A stretch of 64,000 nucleotides of DNA from Streptococcus sp. F0442 (GTDB taxonomy: Bacteria > Bacillota > Bacilli > Lactobacillales > Streptococcaceae). A program made the translations under genes and the position numbers. The stretch spans positions 926,418 to 990,417 of the forward strand of contig NZ_KB373314.1 of the NCBI RefSeq assembly GCF_000314795.2, given 5' to 3'. Shown one piece after another: positions 16,643-27,165 of the stretch (the first letter of the stretch is position 1; each line of letters opens with the position of its first letter). Under the pieces are notes generated by a model. It saw only the letters and a program-made list of their open reading frames with translations. It made no database searches and was not told where the DNA came from.

Positions 16643-16675
16643 AAAAAGGCTTGAGCAGTGCTCAAGCCTTTTTTC
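16643..16675. terminator. Bidirectional terminator between ABC permease and sensor kinase
   Basis: AAAAAGGCTTGAGC / GCTCAAGCCTTTTT: a 14-bp stem with a tiny loop and T-runs on both strands. It overlaps the kinase stop codon. Confidence 0.93.
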
Positions 16676-17549
16676 TTAGTGTAATGGTTAAGATAAACCA
16701 GTCTGCCTCAGTAGCCAGTTGCAAGTCTCCCCCTAAGATCTCTACAAAATTTTGAATGATGTAGAGACCCAAGCCAGAAGACTCTTCTGTATCCGATAGA
16801 TTTTCTGAGTAGAATCGACTAGCCAGTTGGTCTAAGTGCTGAATCGGTTGTTGCACAATATTGCGTAGCTCAACCTGAATAGTGTCCGCGTCCGACATCA
16901 GGGTCAGACGGGCCTGCTCCTTCCCATGCTTGAGGACATTGCTGAGCATATTTTGCAAGAGGCGCTCCCAAAGCTCAGGATCGGTAGCATAATGGAGATG
17001 CTCTTCTAACTCTACCTCTAAGGCAATCCCCGCCTCAGACAAGCTATCATAATACTGGAATAACTGCTGGGTTAGGACTTGGCTGAGATTGACGTCTGAA
17101 AGCCGAGGCTGGATGGCTCCCTCCATCAAGCGTCTGTACTCCAAGAGAGATTCCAAGCGTTTTGAGACGACTTGAAGATTGGAAGCAATTTTCTTCAGCT
17201 TTTCCTCTTCTTGCGTCCCACCCTTGATGATTTGTTGGGTATAGCCCGATGCAATGGTCAAAGGCGTCCGGATATCGTGAGCAATATTACTGATGGCCAT
17301 ATCCAAGGTTTTCTTCTCTTGAAAGGCAATCCGATTGGTCCGCTCGATCTGTTCAAACAGATCACTGACCTGCTTGGTCAAGGCGACCAATTCTTTTTTT
17401 GAGACCTGAGAGGTCAACCGTACCCCACTCCCATTTTGGAGCTTCTGTTGAATCTGCTCCTGCAAATCTTTGAGAGCAGAAAGCAAGCGAGCATAGCCCA
17501 GTCCCAAGAAAAGGACAAGGACGACTAGAACTAGAACCAATCCCCACAT
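16662..17549 (-). CDS. Sensor histidine kinase
   Basis: 295 residues. A single N-terminal membrane helix (residues 2-20) has no real extracellular loop, then comes a HAMP-like coiled linker, the H-box SNIAHDIRTPLT (about residue 90), the N-box NMLSNVLKHG and the G-box SSGLGLYI. The lack of an external sensor domain is typical of intramembrane-sensing kinases that work with detoxifying ABC transporters. It is translationally coupled to the response regulator (TAATG overlap). It converges on the small-peptide/ABC operon, which is its most likely target. Confidence 0.93.
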   Translation of the reverse strand: MWGLVLVLVVLVLFLGLGYARLLSALKDLQEQIQQKLQNGSGVRLTSQVSKKELVALTKQVSDLFEQIERTNRIAFQEKKTLDMAISNIAHDIRTPLTIASGYTQQIIKGGTQEEEKLKKIASNLQVVSKRLESLLEYRRLMEGAIQPRLSDVNLSQVLTQQLFQYYDSLSEAGIALEVELEEHLHYATDPELWERLLQNMLSNVLKHGKEQARLTLMSDADTIQVELRNIVQQPIQHLDQLASRFYSENLSDTEESSGLGLYIIQNFVEILGGDLQLATEADWFILTITLRKKA

Positions 17550-18238
17550 TACTGGTCTCCTTTCAAGCGAACACCCAAGCCCCAGACGGTTTCAATATAG
17601 TCCTCATCTGGATCTAATTGGGCAATTTTCTTTCGGAGATTGCTCAATTGGGCATTGAGGGTATTGTCTCCTGGCAGATAGACTTCTTCCCAGACCGCTT
17701 CATACAATTCTTCTTTGGTGAAAATCTTCTTTGGATGCGCCAGCAAGGTTTCAAATATTTGAAATTCTTTTTTGCCCAAGCGAAGCGTCTGTTCTCCAGA
17801 CTCCAATTCAAAGGTTTCTGGGTTCAGGACCAGATTTTTAAAAGTCAGCTTTTTCGATGATGGAGGTTCCTGTGCCGGAGTGTTGTTATTTCTCAGCTGC
17901 ACCGTTACCCGAGCTGCCACTTCGTCCAGATTAAAGGGCTTGACGATATAATCATTAGCACCTGCAAGGAGATACTGGCTAATGAGGTGTTTGTCTCCAA
18001 GAGCGGTCATCATGATGACCGGCACTTGACTCTGCAAACGGATCTCCTCCAAGACCTGATCGCCATTTTTTCCAGGAAGCATGATATCGAGAAGGACCAA
18101 ATCAATGCTTTCTTGCTGGAAGAGTCGCAACCCTTCTGTACCTGAAAAAGCCTGAAGCACCTCATGGTCTTCACTTAAGAGACTGTATAAAATTTCTTGG
18201 ATATCATTATTATCCTCGATTAATAAAACCCGTGCCAC
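17549..18238 (-). CDS. OmpR-family response regulator
   Basis: 229 residues. Receiver domain: LLIEDNN acidic pair, phospho-acceptor in LVLLDIMLPG, T in MMTALG, K in YIVKPF. C-terminal winged helix: LRLGKKEFQIFETLLAHP and DNTLNAQLSNLRKKI. I chose GTG at 18238 (VARVLLIED) because AAAGGAG lies eight bases before it; the longer ATG-initiated reading from 18274 has no ribosome site. It probably regulates the convergent ABC operon. Confidence 0.93.
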   Translation of the reverse strand: MARVLLIEDNNDIQEILYSLLSEDHEVLQAFSGTEGLRLFQQESIDLVLLDIMLPGKNGDQVLEEIRLQSQVPVIMMTALGDKHLISQYLLAGANDYIVKPFNLDEVAARVTVQLRNNNTPAQEPPSSKKLTFKNLVLNPETFELESGEQTLRLGKKEFQIFETLLAHPKKIFTKEELYEAVWEEVYLPGDNTLNAQLSNLRKKIAQLDPDEDYIETVWGLGVRLKGDQ

Positions 18239-18441
18239 TTGCCACACTCCTTTTTCCTTTGAACTCCAAATCATTTCTATTCCTCTAGCCTATCAAATAA
18301 AGGGACCTTCGTCAATGAAAATCTGATAAAATTCCATAGTACTTAGATAGATCTGAATGTTAGGTCATCACAAGATGAACTTGACGATCCTTTCTTTCAA
18401 AGGGTATAATAGGACCAATGACACAATAGGGAGACCAGTTT

Positions 18442-18975
18442 ATGAAAAATAATGCTAAAACTAAAATCAGCCTTGTATCCATCCTCGTCATCCTGGGCGT
18501 TGCTGCAAGAATGATGCGAATTATCCACCGCCAGCAAATCAGGGAGCAAAACAGACAAACCATTCAAACGACTAAAAAGGTTGCAGAGTTTCAGAAAAAA
18601 CTAGACGAGGAAGAAACGAAGAAACGGAACGAAACCTTCAACAAGATTTATAATGAATCCCTTGTTCGGAATAAGTTCGAGAATTGGCAAAAAGTCGATG
18701 AACTTCATGGTTTGGGACAAAGAACTGGGCAATTTTATATCTATAACTTTGAAAAAAAAGAAGAGATTCTCTTAGAGAATACTGATCAAGCATTTGTTCT
18801 ACCTATTCGACACAAGAGTGATAACGTCACATTTCAGGCTATCTTTGCCCACAAGGACGGTCAGTGGCACATCATAAATCCAGACGGAAGTTCGCAGTTG
18901 CAACTAGGAGAAGCCAGCATTTCCGCTGAATCTAAGTTTGTCATCGAAAACAATGTCTTAGATTATGACCAGTAA
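18442..18975 (+). CDS. Hypothetical membrane-anchored protein
   Basis: 177 residues; family not recognised. One N-terminal membrane helix (about residues 8-25) is followed by a strongly charged helical stretch (about 30-75, Lys/Glu/Gln rich, probably coiled coil). A beta-rich C-terminal part of about 95 residues (GQFYIYNFEKKEEILLEN...) is probably outside the membrane. The ribosome site is AGGGAGA. Flanks: a two-component operon transcribed away on the left and a bidirectional terminator on the right, so it is monocistronic. Confidence 0.75.
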   Translation: MKNNAKTKISLVSILVILGVAARMMRIIHRQQIREQNRQTIQTTKKVAEFQKKLDEEETKKRNETFNKIYNESLVRNKFENWQKVDELHGLGQRTGQFYIYNFEKKEEILLENTDQAFVLPIRHKSDNVTFQAIFAHKDGQWHIINPDGSSQLQLGEASISAESKFVIENNVLDYDQ

Positions 18976-19004
18976 ATCAGTAAGGAATTGGCTTAGCTAC
19001 ATAC

Positions 19005-19049
19005 AAAAAGCTTAGGACCCCAACTTGTGGTTGGAATTCTAAGCTTTTT
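19005..19049. terminator. Bidirectional terminator between the hypothetical gene and the glucosidase
   Basis: AAAAAGCTTAG / CTAAGCTTTTT outer stem with an inner CAAC/GTTG stem; T-runs on both strands. Confidence 0.88.
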
Positions 19050-19089
19050 AGTTTATAGGAGAGAGTCGGCCAGCAAGTAACGAAAACTT

Positions 19090-20538
<1,449 letters not shown>

Positions 20539-20622
20539 TCACTTGATTTGATAGTTCTATTATACCCTTCTCCTTCCAAAAAATCCTACAAGATCCTATG
20601 AAAAACTGATACTATTCTAAGG

Positions 20623-20638
20623 TAACTATCGCTTTCAT
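20623..20638 (-). promoter_or_regulatory. cre-like site upstream of the glucosidase gene
   Basis: Minus-strand ATGAAAGCGATAGTTA matches the catabolite-responsive element pattern WTGNAANCGNWNNCA except at the last two positions. A TATAAT -10 candidate lies closer to the gene (about 20560). Confidence 0.45.
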
Positions 20639-20644
20639 GCAACA

Positions 20645-20675
20645 CAAAAAATCCGGAGGACTCCGATCTTTTAAA
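20645..20675. terminator. CCGGA/TCCG hairpin with flanking A/T runs
   Basis: One of three related short hairpins (also 20968 and 21416) built on AAAAA-(G)A-CCGGA / TCCGAT-CTTTT. It looks like a bidirectional terminator. The segment 20676-20777 is AT-rich and holds nothing I can identify. Confidence 0.6.
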
Positions 20676-20777
20676 ATGCATACAAATTATTTTTTGCCAA
20701 ATATAATATTGGACTTTCTTAAATCTAATAAATTCTGTTAAATATAGAAAAATTATATTCGTTAGAATTATTCAATC

Positions 20778-20950
20778 ATCTACTGAAACTTTCCGCCGTG
20801 AGAAAAGTGCTAGAAACAATCGTGTTTCTAGCACTCGGGAGTTTTGAAACTTTAGGTTCAAAACTAAGTCATGGAACTTCCTGGATTGCTGAAATCATCC
20901 ACTGGATAATTTCACCTAACCTCCGTACTCACCTAAGGAAAGTTTCAAAG
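20778..20950 (-). repeat. Structured intergenic element, family A, copy A1
   Basis: Outer stem 20785-20794 (GAAACTTTCC) pairs with 20937-20946 (GGAAAGTTTC). Arm 1 is GTGCTAGAAACA/TGTTTCTAGCAC, arm 2 is GTTTTGAA/TTCAAAAC. Arm 3 is unlike the other copies: TGAAAT-c-ATCC with GGAT-a-ATTTCA. Conserved core blocks GTGAGAAAAG, CTCGGGAG, CTAAGTCATGGAACTTC and CCGTACTCACCTAAGG are present. It lies between the 3' end of the VOC gene and the glucosidase promoter. Confidence 0.85.
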
Positions 20951-20967
20951 AAGATTTTGTCTTTAAT

Positions 20968-20996
20968 AAAAAAGACCGGATGACTCCGATCTTTTT
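20968..20996. terminator. Bidirectional terminator after the VOC gene
   Basis: AAAAAGA-c-CGGA / TCCG-a-TCTTTTT hairpin, 58 bases downstream of the VOC stop and just before element A1. Confidence 0.7.
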
Positions 20997-21053
20997 AAGT
21001 TCCACTCCAAGAACGTTTAAATTTTTTGATGAAAAATTTGATAATAGAATTAC

Positions 21054-21401
21054 CTACTTCATACGATAAAAATCAAGCACTAGTCCGGAAGGGCCTTCAA
21101 CTAGCAGGCTTTCTGTTCCCCAATCGGTTACAACTGGACCGTTTAAAACCTGGATACCAAGCTCTTTCAATCGTTTGTAGTTCTGGTCCACATCCTCAAC
21201 CTCGATATGAAGAATGATTCCTGACTGAAAGTTTTCCAAAGGAACCAAATGATTTTGAGACAACATGAGACAGTGACTGCCAATCGTGAACTGAGCAAAA
21301 CTATCATCAACATAATCAGCTTTTTTATCCAAAATACGCTCCAAGCTAGCACAAACTTGGGTAACATCTGAAACGATAATATCTAATTGATTTAAATTCA
21401 T
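21054..21401 (-). CDS. VOC-superfamily (glyoxalase-like) protein
   Basis: 115 residues, single-module VOC fold with two beta-alpha-beta-beta-beta units: VTQVCASLERILDKKADYV and FQSGIILHIEVEDVDQNYKRL, ending GPSGLVLDFYRMK. Conserved metal-ligand spacing is not obvious, so it may be a binding (resistance/antibiotic-sequestering) rather than catalytic member. It is monocistronic with similar hairpin terminators on both sides. Confidence 0.82.
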   Translation of the reverse strand: MNLNQLDIIVSDVTQVCASLERILDKKADYVDDSFAQFTIGSHCLMLSQNHLVPLENFQSGIILHIEVEDVDQNYKRLKELGIQVLNGPVVTDWGTESLLVEGPSGLVLDFYRMK

Positions 21402-21415
21402 TTCTTATCCTCCAC

Positions 21416-21442
21416 AAAAAGACCGGATGGCTCCGATCTTTT
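21416..21442. terminator. Hairpin between spxB region and VOC gene
   Basis: Third copy of the AAAAAGACCGGA...TCCGATCTTTT hairpin, between the VOC start and the spxB stop. It would terminate spxB on the minus strand. Confidence 0.65.
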
Positions 21443-21511
21443 CAAGTTTCTCTCTATGAAAATCAATGCATAAAATCTACAATGTTTACATTTGATTTTC
21501 GACGAGAGAAA

Positions 21512-23287
21512 TTATTTGATTGCGCGTGATTGCAACCCTTCTTCTTCCAAGAAGAGGCGGAATGGTACGAGTTCTTCTGCTTCGTATTTTTCCTTGAAGG
21601 CTTTGATTGCTTCTTCTGAGTGTTGTTTTGGATCCAACTCAAGTACTTCTACTGGAAGTGGACGGTGTTGAGTGATGTGAGCATCGATCACAACAGTTTT
21701 ACCTTCTTTGTTCAATTTAACAGCTTCTGCAACAACTGCATCGATGTCTTCGATACGGTCAACTGTAAATCCAACAGCTCCTTGCGCTTCAGCGATTTTC
21801 GCATAGTCAGCATTAGGGAAGTCACAACCAAACAAGTGTTTGTTTGTGTCTTCGTATTTGTCCTTGATGAAGGCATATTTACCATTTGAGAAGACAACGT
21901 TGATAACTGGAAGGTCGTATTGAACGTTTGTGATAACGTCTGGGTAAACCATGTTGAAGGCTCCGTCACCCATGATGTTCCATACTTGGCGATCTGGATT
22001 GTCTTTCTTAGCAGCGATACCACCAGGAAGGGCAATACCCATTGTCGCAAAGAGTGGAGATGTACGCCACATGTTCTTAGGTGTCATGTGAAGGTGACGA
22101 GTAGATGTTTGAGTAGTGTCACCTACATCGATTGAGTAGATAGCGTCTTGATCAGCATGTTTGTTGATTGCATTGTAAACTTGATACAATTGCAATTCAC
22201 CCTCAGTTTTACCTTCGAGTTTGTTCATGTAATCACGCCAGTTTTGGTTGTTCTTAACGTTTGCACGCCACCATGGAGTAGATTCAACTGGGTTTACTTT
22301 ATCAAGGATAGCTTTAGCTGCTTGACCTGCATCACCAAGGATTGAAGCGTCAAGAGCGTGACGTTTACCAAGTTTGTAAGGGTCGATATCCACTTGGATG
22401 AATTTTTCAGTGTTTTTGAATGCTTCGTAAACTTCAGCAAATGGGAAGTTTGAACCAAGGAAAAGAACTGTATCTGCTTCAAAGACCACTTCGTTGGCTG
22501 GTTTCCAACCAACACGGTAAGCAGAACCTGTCAATCCTTCGTAGTTCCATTCAAAGGCTTCAAAGTTTTTACCAGTTGTGATGATTGGTGCTTTGATTTT
22601 ACGTGACAATTCAGTGATCACTTCACCAGCTTTCACACCACCGTAACCAGCGTAGATCACTGGACGTTCAGCATTGTTCAAGATTTCAACAGCTTTGTCG
22701 ATTTCAACTTCGTTCAAAGCAGGAGCGATGAATGAACGCTCGTATGAACCTGATCCATAGTATGAGTTTTCGTCGATTTCTTGGAAACCGAAGTTTACTG
22801 GAATTTCAACGACAGCTGGACCTTTTTTAGAAACGGCAGCACGGCAAGCTTCGTCGATTACTTTTGGCAATTGCTCTGCGTAAGCTACACGTTTGTTGTA
22901 AACAGCGATACCGTTGTACATTGGGTTTTGGTTCAATTCTTGGAAGGCATCCATGTTCAATTCGTTAACTGGACGTGATCCAAGGATAGCAAGGAATGGA
23001 GTGTTATCCATAGCTGCATCGTAAACACCGTTGATCAAGTGAGTCGCACCAGGTCCACCTGAACCAACTGCAACACCGATAGAACCGCCAAATTTAGCTT
23101 GCATAACCGCTGCAAGAGCACCTGTTTCTTCGTGGCGAACTTGCAAGAAACGGATATCTTTGTCTTCAGCCAAAGCGTCCATGAGTGAGCTAAGTGTTCC
23201 TGATGGGATCCCGTAGATGGTATCTACGCCCCATGTTTTCAATACGTTAAGCATTGCTGCAGATGCAGTAATTTTCCCTTGAGTCAT
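21512..23287 (-). CDS. spxB: Pyruvate oxidase SpxB
   Basis: 591 residues, full length. TPP-enzyme fold in three domains: Pyr domain with [16 protein letters not shown] and [17 protein letters not shown], central FAD domain ([13 protein letters not shown]), C-terminal PP domain with the GDG...N thiamine-diphosphate motif ([14 protein letters not shown]). It oxidises pyruvate with oxygen and phosphate to acetyl-phosphate, CO2 and hydrogen peroxide, the main H2O2 source of viridans streptococci. Codon use is strongly optimised, as for a highly expressed gene. Ribosome site AAAGGAGAG. Upstream are two tandem cre-like motifs and a long untranslated region. It is monocistronic. Confidence 0.97.
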   Translation of the reverse strand: MTQGKITASAAMLNVLKTWGVDTIYGIPSGTLSSLMDALAEDKDIRFLQVRHEETGALAAVMQAKFGGSIGVAVGSGGPGATHLINGVYDAAMDNTPFLAILGSRPVNELNMDAFQELNQNPMYNGIAVYNKRVAYAEQLPKVIDEACRAAVSKKGPAVVEIPVNFGFQEIDENSYYGSGSYERSFIAPALNEVEIDKAVEILNNAERPVIYAGYGGVKAGEVITELSRKIKAPIITTGKNFEAFEWNYEGLTGSAYRVGWKPANEVVFEADTVLFLGSNFPFAEVYEAFKNTEKFIQVDIDPYKLGKRHALDASILGDAGQAAKAILDKVNPVESTPWWRANVKNNQNWRDYMNKLEGKTEGELQLYQVYNAINKHADQDAIYSIDVGDTTQTSTRHLHMTPKNMWRTSPLFATMGIALPGGIAAKKDNPDRQVWNIMGDGAFNMVYPDVITNVQYDLPVINVVFSNGKYAFIKDKYEDTNKHLFGCDFPNADYAKIAEAQGAVGFTVDRIEDIDAVVAEAVKLNKEGKTVVIDAHITQHRPLPVEVLELDPKQHSEEAIKAFKEKYEAEELVPFRLFLEEEGLQSRAIK

Positions 23288-23396
23288 TCTAACTCTCCTT
23301 TAAATCTATTTTGATCCTTTAAAATGCAGCATAGCGCTTCTACTTCATCTTTGCGATCATCTCGCCTTGAAAATGAGTTTTTTCTGACTTTTCTCA

Positions 23397-23424
23397 TGAA
23401 AACGATTTACAAAACGATTACAGT
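23397..23424 (-). promoter_or_regulatory. Tandem cre-like motifs upstream of spxB
   Basis: TGAAAACGATTTACA is followed at once by AAACGATTACA, two near-repeats of the CcpA-type AAAACGATT core, about 110-135 bases before the spxB start. CcpA control of spxB is known in streptococci; assigning these sites is inference. Confidence 0.5.
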
Positions 23425-23592
23425 ATTAATTTATCACAAAGAGATTCACATGTATAAGGATCTGCTCAGAGATGCTCAATCCCTATTCCATAACAGATGC
23501 TCTTTTTGAGAAATTTTCACAAACTATCCTACAATAGGGTATTTTACTATAATTTAATGCCCCCTCTTTTCCCTTAGAGCTGTAAGGAAAGA

Positions 23593-23622
23593 TAAAAAAG
23601 TGCTACAGCATGCTGTAGCACT
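23593..23622 (-). terminator. Terminator downstream of copA and element A2
   Basis: AGTGCTACAGC / GCTGTAGCACT, a near loopless palindrome followed by TTTTTT on the minus strand. It is 300 bases after the copA stop, so element A2 would lie in the copA 3' untranslated region. The stretch 23623-23722 between it and A2 is AT-rich without further signal. Confidence 0.85.
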
Positions 23623-23722
23623 CCGAACGTATAAAAATGATTTTTTATATAAAATAATATAAAATAAGAAAACTCTGTAAAAATAAAAGTACTTCCCTAT
23701 TGTTTTCATTATTTAAATATAT

Positions 23723-23866
23723 CCTGAGAATTTCCGCCGTGAGAAAAGCGCTAGAAACAACTGTGTTTCTAGCGCTCGGGAGTTTTGGAACCTTAGGTCC
23801 AAAACTAAGTCATGGAACTTCGTAGAAGTTCGCTGACGTCCGTACTCACCTAAGGAAAATCTCAGG
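23723..23866 (-). repeat. Structured intergenic element, family A, copy A2
   Basis: Outer stem CCTGAGAATTTCC (23723-23735) pairs at 12 of 13 positions with GGAAAATCTCAGG (23854-23866), a different sequence from A1 but the same pairing. Arm 1 GCGCTAGAAACA/TGTTTCTAGCGC, arm 2 GTTTTGGA/TCCAAAAC and arm 3 GGAACTTC/GAAGTTC all show paired changes relative to the other copies. Core blocks are conserved. It lies 50 bases after the copA stop. Confidence 0.88.
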
Positions 23867-23916
23867 AAAGATTTTATCTTCACTCTACGTGATATGTGTA
23901 TCACTTTTTGTTCCCA

Positions 23917-26139
23917 TTAATCAATTTTCGCAACATTGAGAAGCAGCGAGCTAGTCAAAACAGACAAAGAACTAAGGGCCATAGCAAGACCTGCTAGTTC
24001 TGGATTGAGGGTCAATCCCAGTCCTACAAAGACTCCAGCAGCAATTGGAATCCCAAGGATATTGTAGATAGAGGCCCAGAAGAGATTGAGTAAGATCCTG
24101 CGGAAGGTCTTTTGACTCATGTCAAAGGCGCGCACAACGCCAAGCAAATCATTTTGCGTGAGCACGATGCCACCGGACTCGATCGCAATATCCGTTCCAG
24201 ATCCCATAGCGATCCCCACATCCGCGATCGAGAGAGCTGGAGCATCATTGATCCCATCTCCAACAAACGCGACCTTGCTAGTTTCTTGCAGTTTTTGGAT
24301 GGCGCTAGCTTTTTCTTGAGGAAGGACATCAGCAATGACGGTGTCAATTCCCACTTGCTTTGCAATAGCTTGGGCCACCCGTTCATTATCCCCCGTTAAC
24401 ATGACCGTTTTCAAGCCCCGTTCTTTGAGCTTTTTGATCGCTTCTTTTGAGCTGGCCTTCGGAGCATCTTGAATGGCAATCAAGCCAATCACTTGCCCAT
24501 CCACAGACAAACTGATCACTGTTTTGGCCTGCTCTTGCAACTCTACCATCCGTTTTTCAAGCTCCGGATCCATCGCTGTCCCGTCATGAAGTTTGCCATT
24601 TCCCAAGGTCACCAACTGCTGGTCGATCTGACCTTGGACCCCTTTTCCTTCAATCGCTTGGAAGTTTTCCACAGGGGATAACACCAAACCTTTTTCTTCT
24701 GCTTGGGATAACACCGCTTGGGCTAGTGGATGTTCTGAAAAAGTTTCAAGACTAGCAGCCAGTGTCAAGACACGCGCTTCATCTCCTACAACATCGGTTA
24801 CAAGTGGTTGGCCAATGGTAATAGTCCCTGTCTTATCAAACACAACGGTTTGAATCTTTTGCACTTCTTGAAGAACTGTTCCATTTTTAATCAGAACCCC
24901 CATCTTGGCACTACGGCCGGTTCCGACCATCAGGGCTGTTGGGGTTGCTAAACCAAGGGCACAAGGGCAGGCAATAATGAGGACAGAGACTGCATAGAGC
25001 ATGCCCTCTTGAAGCGACGCGCCCAGAAGCACGGACCAAACCCAGAAAGTCGCAATGGCAAAAATCGTCACCACTGGAACAAAGATACCTGAAATCTTAT
25101 CCGTCAAATCTTGAATGGGAGCACGACTGGATTGGGCCATTTTGACAAAGTCCACAATTTGAGATAAGAGGGTCTCACTACCGACTTTTTCAGCCTTAAA
25201 GAGAATGGTCCCATTGCTGTTGATAGTGGAGCCGATAACTGCATCACCAACTGATTTTTCCACAGGCAAGCTTTCACCTGTCACCATCGACTCATCAATG
25301 GTCGTACTTCCTTCTACAATCGTCCCATCAACCGCGATCTTTTCCCCAGGACGGACCCGAATCAAGTCATCAATTTGGATATCTTCCGCCGCCACCTCGA
25401 CATAGTTCCCATCACGGAGAACTTGAGCCGTTTTTGCCTGCAAATCCAACAACTTTTCCACAGCCTCGGAGGCATTGTTACGCATCCGTTCTTCAAAGAT
25501 TTGCCCTAAGAGGATAAAGAAGATGATAAAACCCGCAGCCTCAAAGTATACTGGCTGACCAGTAAAAAGGGCAAATACACTATAGACATAGGCTACCAGG
25601 GTTCCAAGAGCTACCAAGGTATCCATATTGGAATGGTGCTTCTTAAATGAGGCCCAGGCACTCTTGATAAAAGGAACTCCTGCTACCAACATGATCGGCG
25701 TTGTCGCTAGAAAAGTCCCCCAGCGACTGACTGGATGGGATACAAATCCTGCCATCATCCCGATCATCAAGATCAATAAGGGAAGAGTAAAGATACTAGT
25801 AATCCAAAAGCGACCCAGTAAACCTAAGACACGACGGCGTTTTTCCACAACCGTGTAGGAACCCTTTTGCATCTTCATTCCACATGAAAACTCGAAGTCC
25901 CCTGTTTCTATCGGGGTAAAGGATATCACCTTATCCACACCGACTTCCAAAGGCTCTAAAATCCCCTGATCTTCAAACAAAATTTCCTTGTAACAGCCGG
26001 AAGGATTGACCCGATGGAAGGTGATTTCAGCAGGGATCCCTTTTTGAAGTTGAAATTCTTTGGGACTATAGCCTTTTTCTGCTGTAATACGGATCTTTTG
26101 CACTCCGTTTTCCACAACTGCTTTTTGTTTTTCTACCAT
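23917..26139 (-). CDS. copA: Copper-exporting P1B-type ATPase with N-terminal cupredoxin-like domain
   Basis: 740 residues. Instead of the usual HMA (CxxC) domain, residues about 10-105 form a cupredoxin-like fold with metal-ligand cysteine/methionines in [12 protein letters not shown]. This closely parallels the CupA protein encoded next door. Then come eight membrane helices with the CPC motif ([15 protein letters not shown]), the phosphorylation site [11 protein letters not shown] locus SEHPLA, ATP-binding GDNERV and the hinge [10 protein letters not shown]. It pumps Cu(I) out of the cytoplasm. I chose ATG 26139 with an AAAGGAG site. It is the third gene of the copY-cupA-copA operon, 10 bases after cupA. 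Confidence 0.95.
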   Translation of the reverse strand: MVEKQKAVVENGVQKIRITAEKGYSPKEFQLQKGIPAEITFHRVNPSGCYKEILFEDQGILEPLEVGVDKVISFTPIETGDFEFSCGMKMQKGSYTVVEKRRRVLGLLGRFWITSIFTLPLLILMIGMMAGFVSHPVSRWGTFLATTPIMLVAGVPFIKSAWASFKKHHSNMDTLVALGTLVAYVYSVFALFTGQPVYFEAAGFIIFFILLGQIFEERMRNNASEAVEKLLDLQAKTAQVLRDGNYVEVAAEDIQIDDLIRVRPGEKIAVDGTIVEGSTTIDESMVTGESLPVEKSVGDAVIGSTINSNGTILFKAEKVGSETLLSQIVDFVKMAQSSRAPIQDLTDKISGIFVPVVTIFAIATFWVWSVLLGASLQEGMLYAVSVLIIACPCALGLATPTALMVGTGRSAKMGVLIKNGTVLQEVQKIQTVVFDKTGTITIGQPLVTDVVGDEARVLTLAASLETFSEHPLAQAVLSQAEEKGLVLSPVENFQAIEGKGVQGQIDQQLVTLGNGKLHDGTAMDPELEKRMVELQEQAKTVISLSVDGQVIGLIAIQDAPKASSKEAIKKLKERGLKTVMLTGDNERVAQAIAKQVGIDTVIADVLPQEKASAIQKLQETSKVAFVGDGINDAPALSIADVGIAMGSGTDIAIESGGIVLTQNDLLGVVRAFDMSQKTFRRILLNLFWASIYNILGIPIAAGVFVGLGLTLNPELAGLAMALSSLSVLTSSLLLNVAKID

Positions 26140-26149
26140 ACCTACTCCT

Positions 26150-26521
26150 TTATTCCACAATCATGTGACCATGCATCATGTTCATTCCACATGAATACCC
26201 ATATTCGCCCGCTTTTTCTGGCGTAATTTCAATGACATGTTTTTCACCTAAAGGCAAATCTTCATGAACGCCAAAATCTGGAAAGATCACTTGAGCCAGA
26301 CATGAAGATGGATCCTTGCGATTAAAGATGATCCGGGCTGGAACATTTTTTTTCAGGACAATGGTTTCAGGCGAATAGCCCCCCATGACTTCGACTTCAA
26401 TTTCTTGATAACCTGATTTCTGACGAGCGTGGCCGCTTACCTTTTCATGCTCTGCAAAGAACCACCAAGCAATAAAAGCAACCAAAAGTAAACAAACAAT
26501 ACTAATCAACAATCCAAACAT
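26150..26521 (-). CDS. cupA: Membrane-anchored cupredoxin copper chaperone CupA
   Basis: 123 residues. One N-terminal membrane helix (residues 3-22) is followed by a soluble cupredoxin domain with the Cu(I) site residues in [13 protein letters not shown] and [12 protein letters not shown]. Known streptococcal CupA has the same length and hands Cu(I) to the cupredoxin domain of CopA. It lies between copY and copA with short gaps (18 and 10 bases), within one operon. Confidence 0.93.
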   Translation of the reverse strand: MFGLLISIVCLLLVAFIAWWFFAEHEKVSGHARQKSGYQEIEVEVMGGYSPETIVLKKNVPARIIFNRKDPSSCLAQVIFPDFGVHEDLPLGEKHVIEITPEKAGEYGYSCGMNMMHGHMIVE

Positions 26522-26539
26522 GGAATTTCCTTCTTTCTA

Positions 26540-26935
26540 TTACATACAATTGCAAGGGACTGTTTCGACAGCCTCTGCTTTCTTTTCTTCCAGGACCTGC
26601 TGCAGCTGATTAAGATCTGCAAGCGTAAAGTCACTCTCCTGAATCAAGTTTTCAAGCACCTGGACAATCCTTTTGGAGCAAACCTTGTCTTTCACCTCCT
26701 CAACGACCAAGTCTAAACTCTGGTCCTGCTTCAACAAAGCCGAGTAGACAAAGGCTTTGCCTGATTTTTCTCTGGTCAGACAGCCTTTCTCCACCAAGCG
26801 CGTCAAGAGAGTCTTGACCGTCGACTTCGACCAGTCAAAGCGCTCGGACAAGACTGCGATCAAATCCCTGCTGGTCTGCTTGCCTTCCATCCAGATAATC
26901 TTCATGATGCGCCATTCCGCATTGGAAATTTGCAT
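26540..26935 (-). CDS. copY: CopY-family copper-responsive repressor
   Basis: 131 residues. BlaI/MecI-type winged helix at the N-terminus (MQISNAEWRIMKIIW, SKSTVKTLLTRLVEKGCL). Cysteines at KVCSKR and a terminal CNC. The usual CopY signature is two CxC motifs; here only the last is intact, which fits the reduced form seen in pneumococcal-type CopY. It represses the operon in low copper and releases DNA when Cu(I) binds. The start at 26935 has GAAAGGAG. Two cop boxes flank its promoter. Confidence 0.92.
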   Translation of the reverse strand: MQISNAEWRIMKIIWMEGKQTSRDLIAVLSERFDWSKSTVKTLLTRLVEKGCLTREKSGKAFVYSALLKQDQSLDLVVEEVKDKVCSKRIVQVLENLIQESDFTLADLNQLQQVLEEKKAEAVETVPCNCM

Positions 26936-26954
26936 GGTTTCTCCTTTCAAAATC

Positions 26955-26964
26955 TACATTTGTA
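26955..26964. promoter_or_regulatory. cop box 1 (CopY operator)
   Basis: TACATTTGTA, an exact match to the CopY consensus TACANNTGTA, 20 bases before copY. Confidence 0.9.
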
Positions 26965-26978
26965 AACCTTATGATGTT

Positions 26979-27007
26979 ATTTTACACCTAAGATTTACAT
27001 TTGTCAA
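26979..27007 (-). promoter_or_regulatory. cop operon promoter with cop box 2 over the -35
   Basis: Minus-strand TTGACA, 17-base spacer, TAAAAT. A second CopY site, TACATTTGTC (26996-27005, one mismatch), overlaps the -35, so bound repressor would block RNA polymerase. Confidence 0.88.
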
Positions 27008-27018
27008 CCAAAAGTTTT

Positions 27019-27049
27019 AAAAAAAACAAACCTTCCTTTGAAGATTTGT
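27019..27049 (-). terminator. Orphan minus-strand terminator between cop promoter and type VII cassette
   Basis: Minus-strand ACAAATCTTC, loop AAAG, GAAGGTTTGT, then eight T residues. No minus-strand gene lies to its right before 30328, so it terminates nothing now visible. Confidence 0.75.
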
Positions 27050-27165
27050 CTGGTTGGGCTTTTTGCTATATCATTCGTATCTCTTCTACATGGAATATAA
27101 ATGTCTTTTCCTAAAAAGTATGATAAGATAGAACTTAAAATGAATTGTTAGAGGAGGAACGTATT

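Noticed and set aside
23723..23866. Family A element as a tRNA, T-box leader, tracrRNA or retron RNA
   Set aside because: No anticodon arm or T-box sequence, it lies downstream rather than upstream of genes, no cas or reverse-transcriptase gene is near, and four copies sit after unrelated genes.
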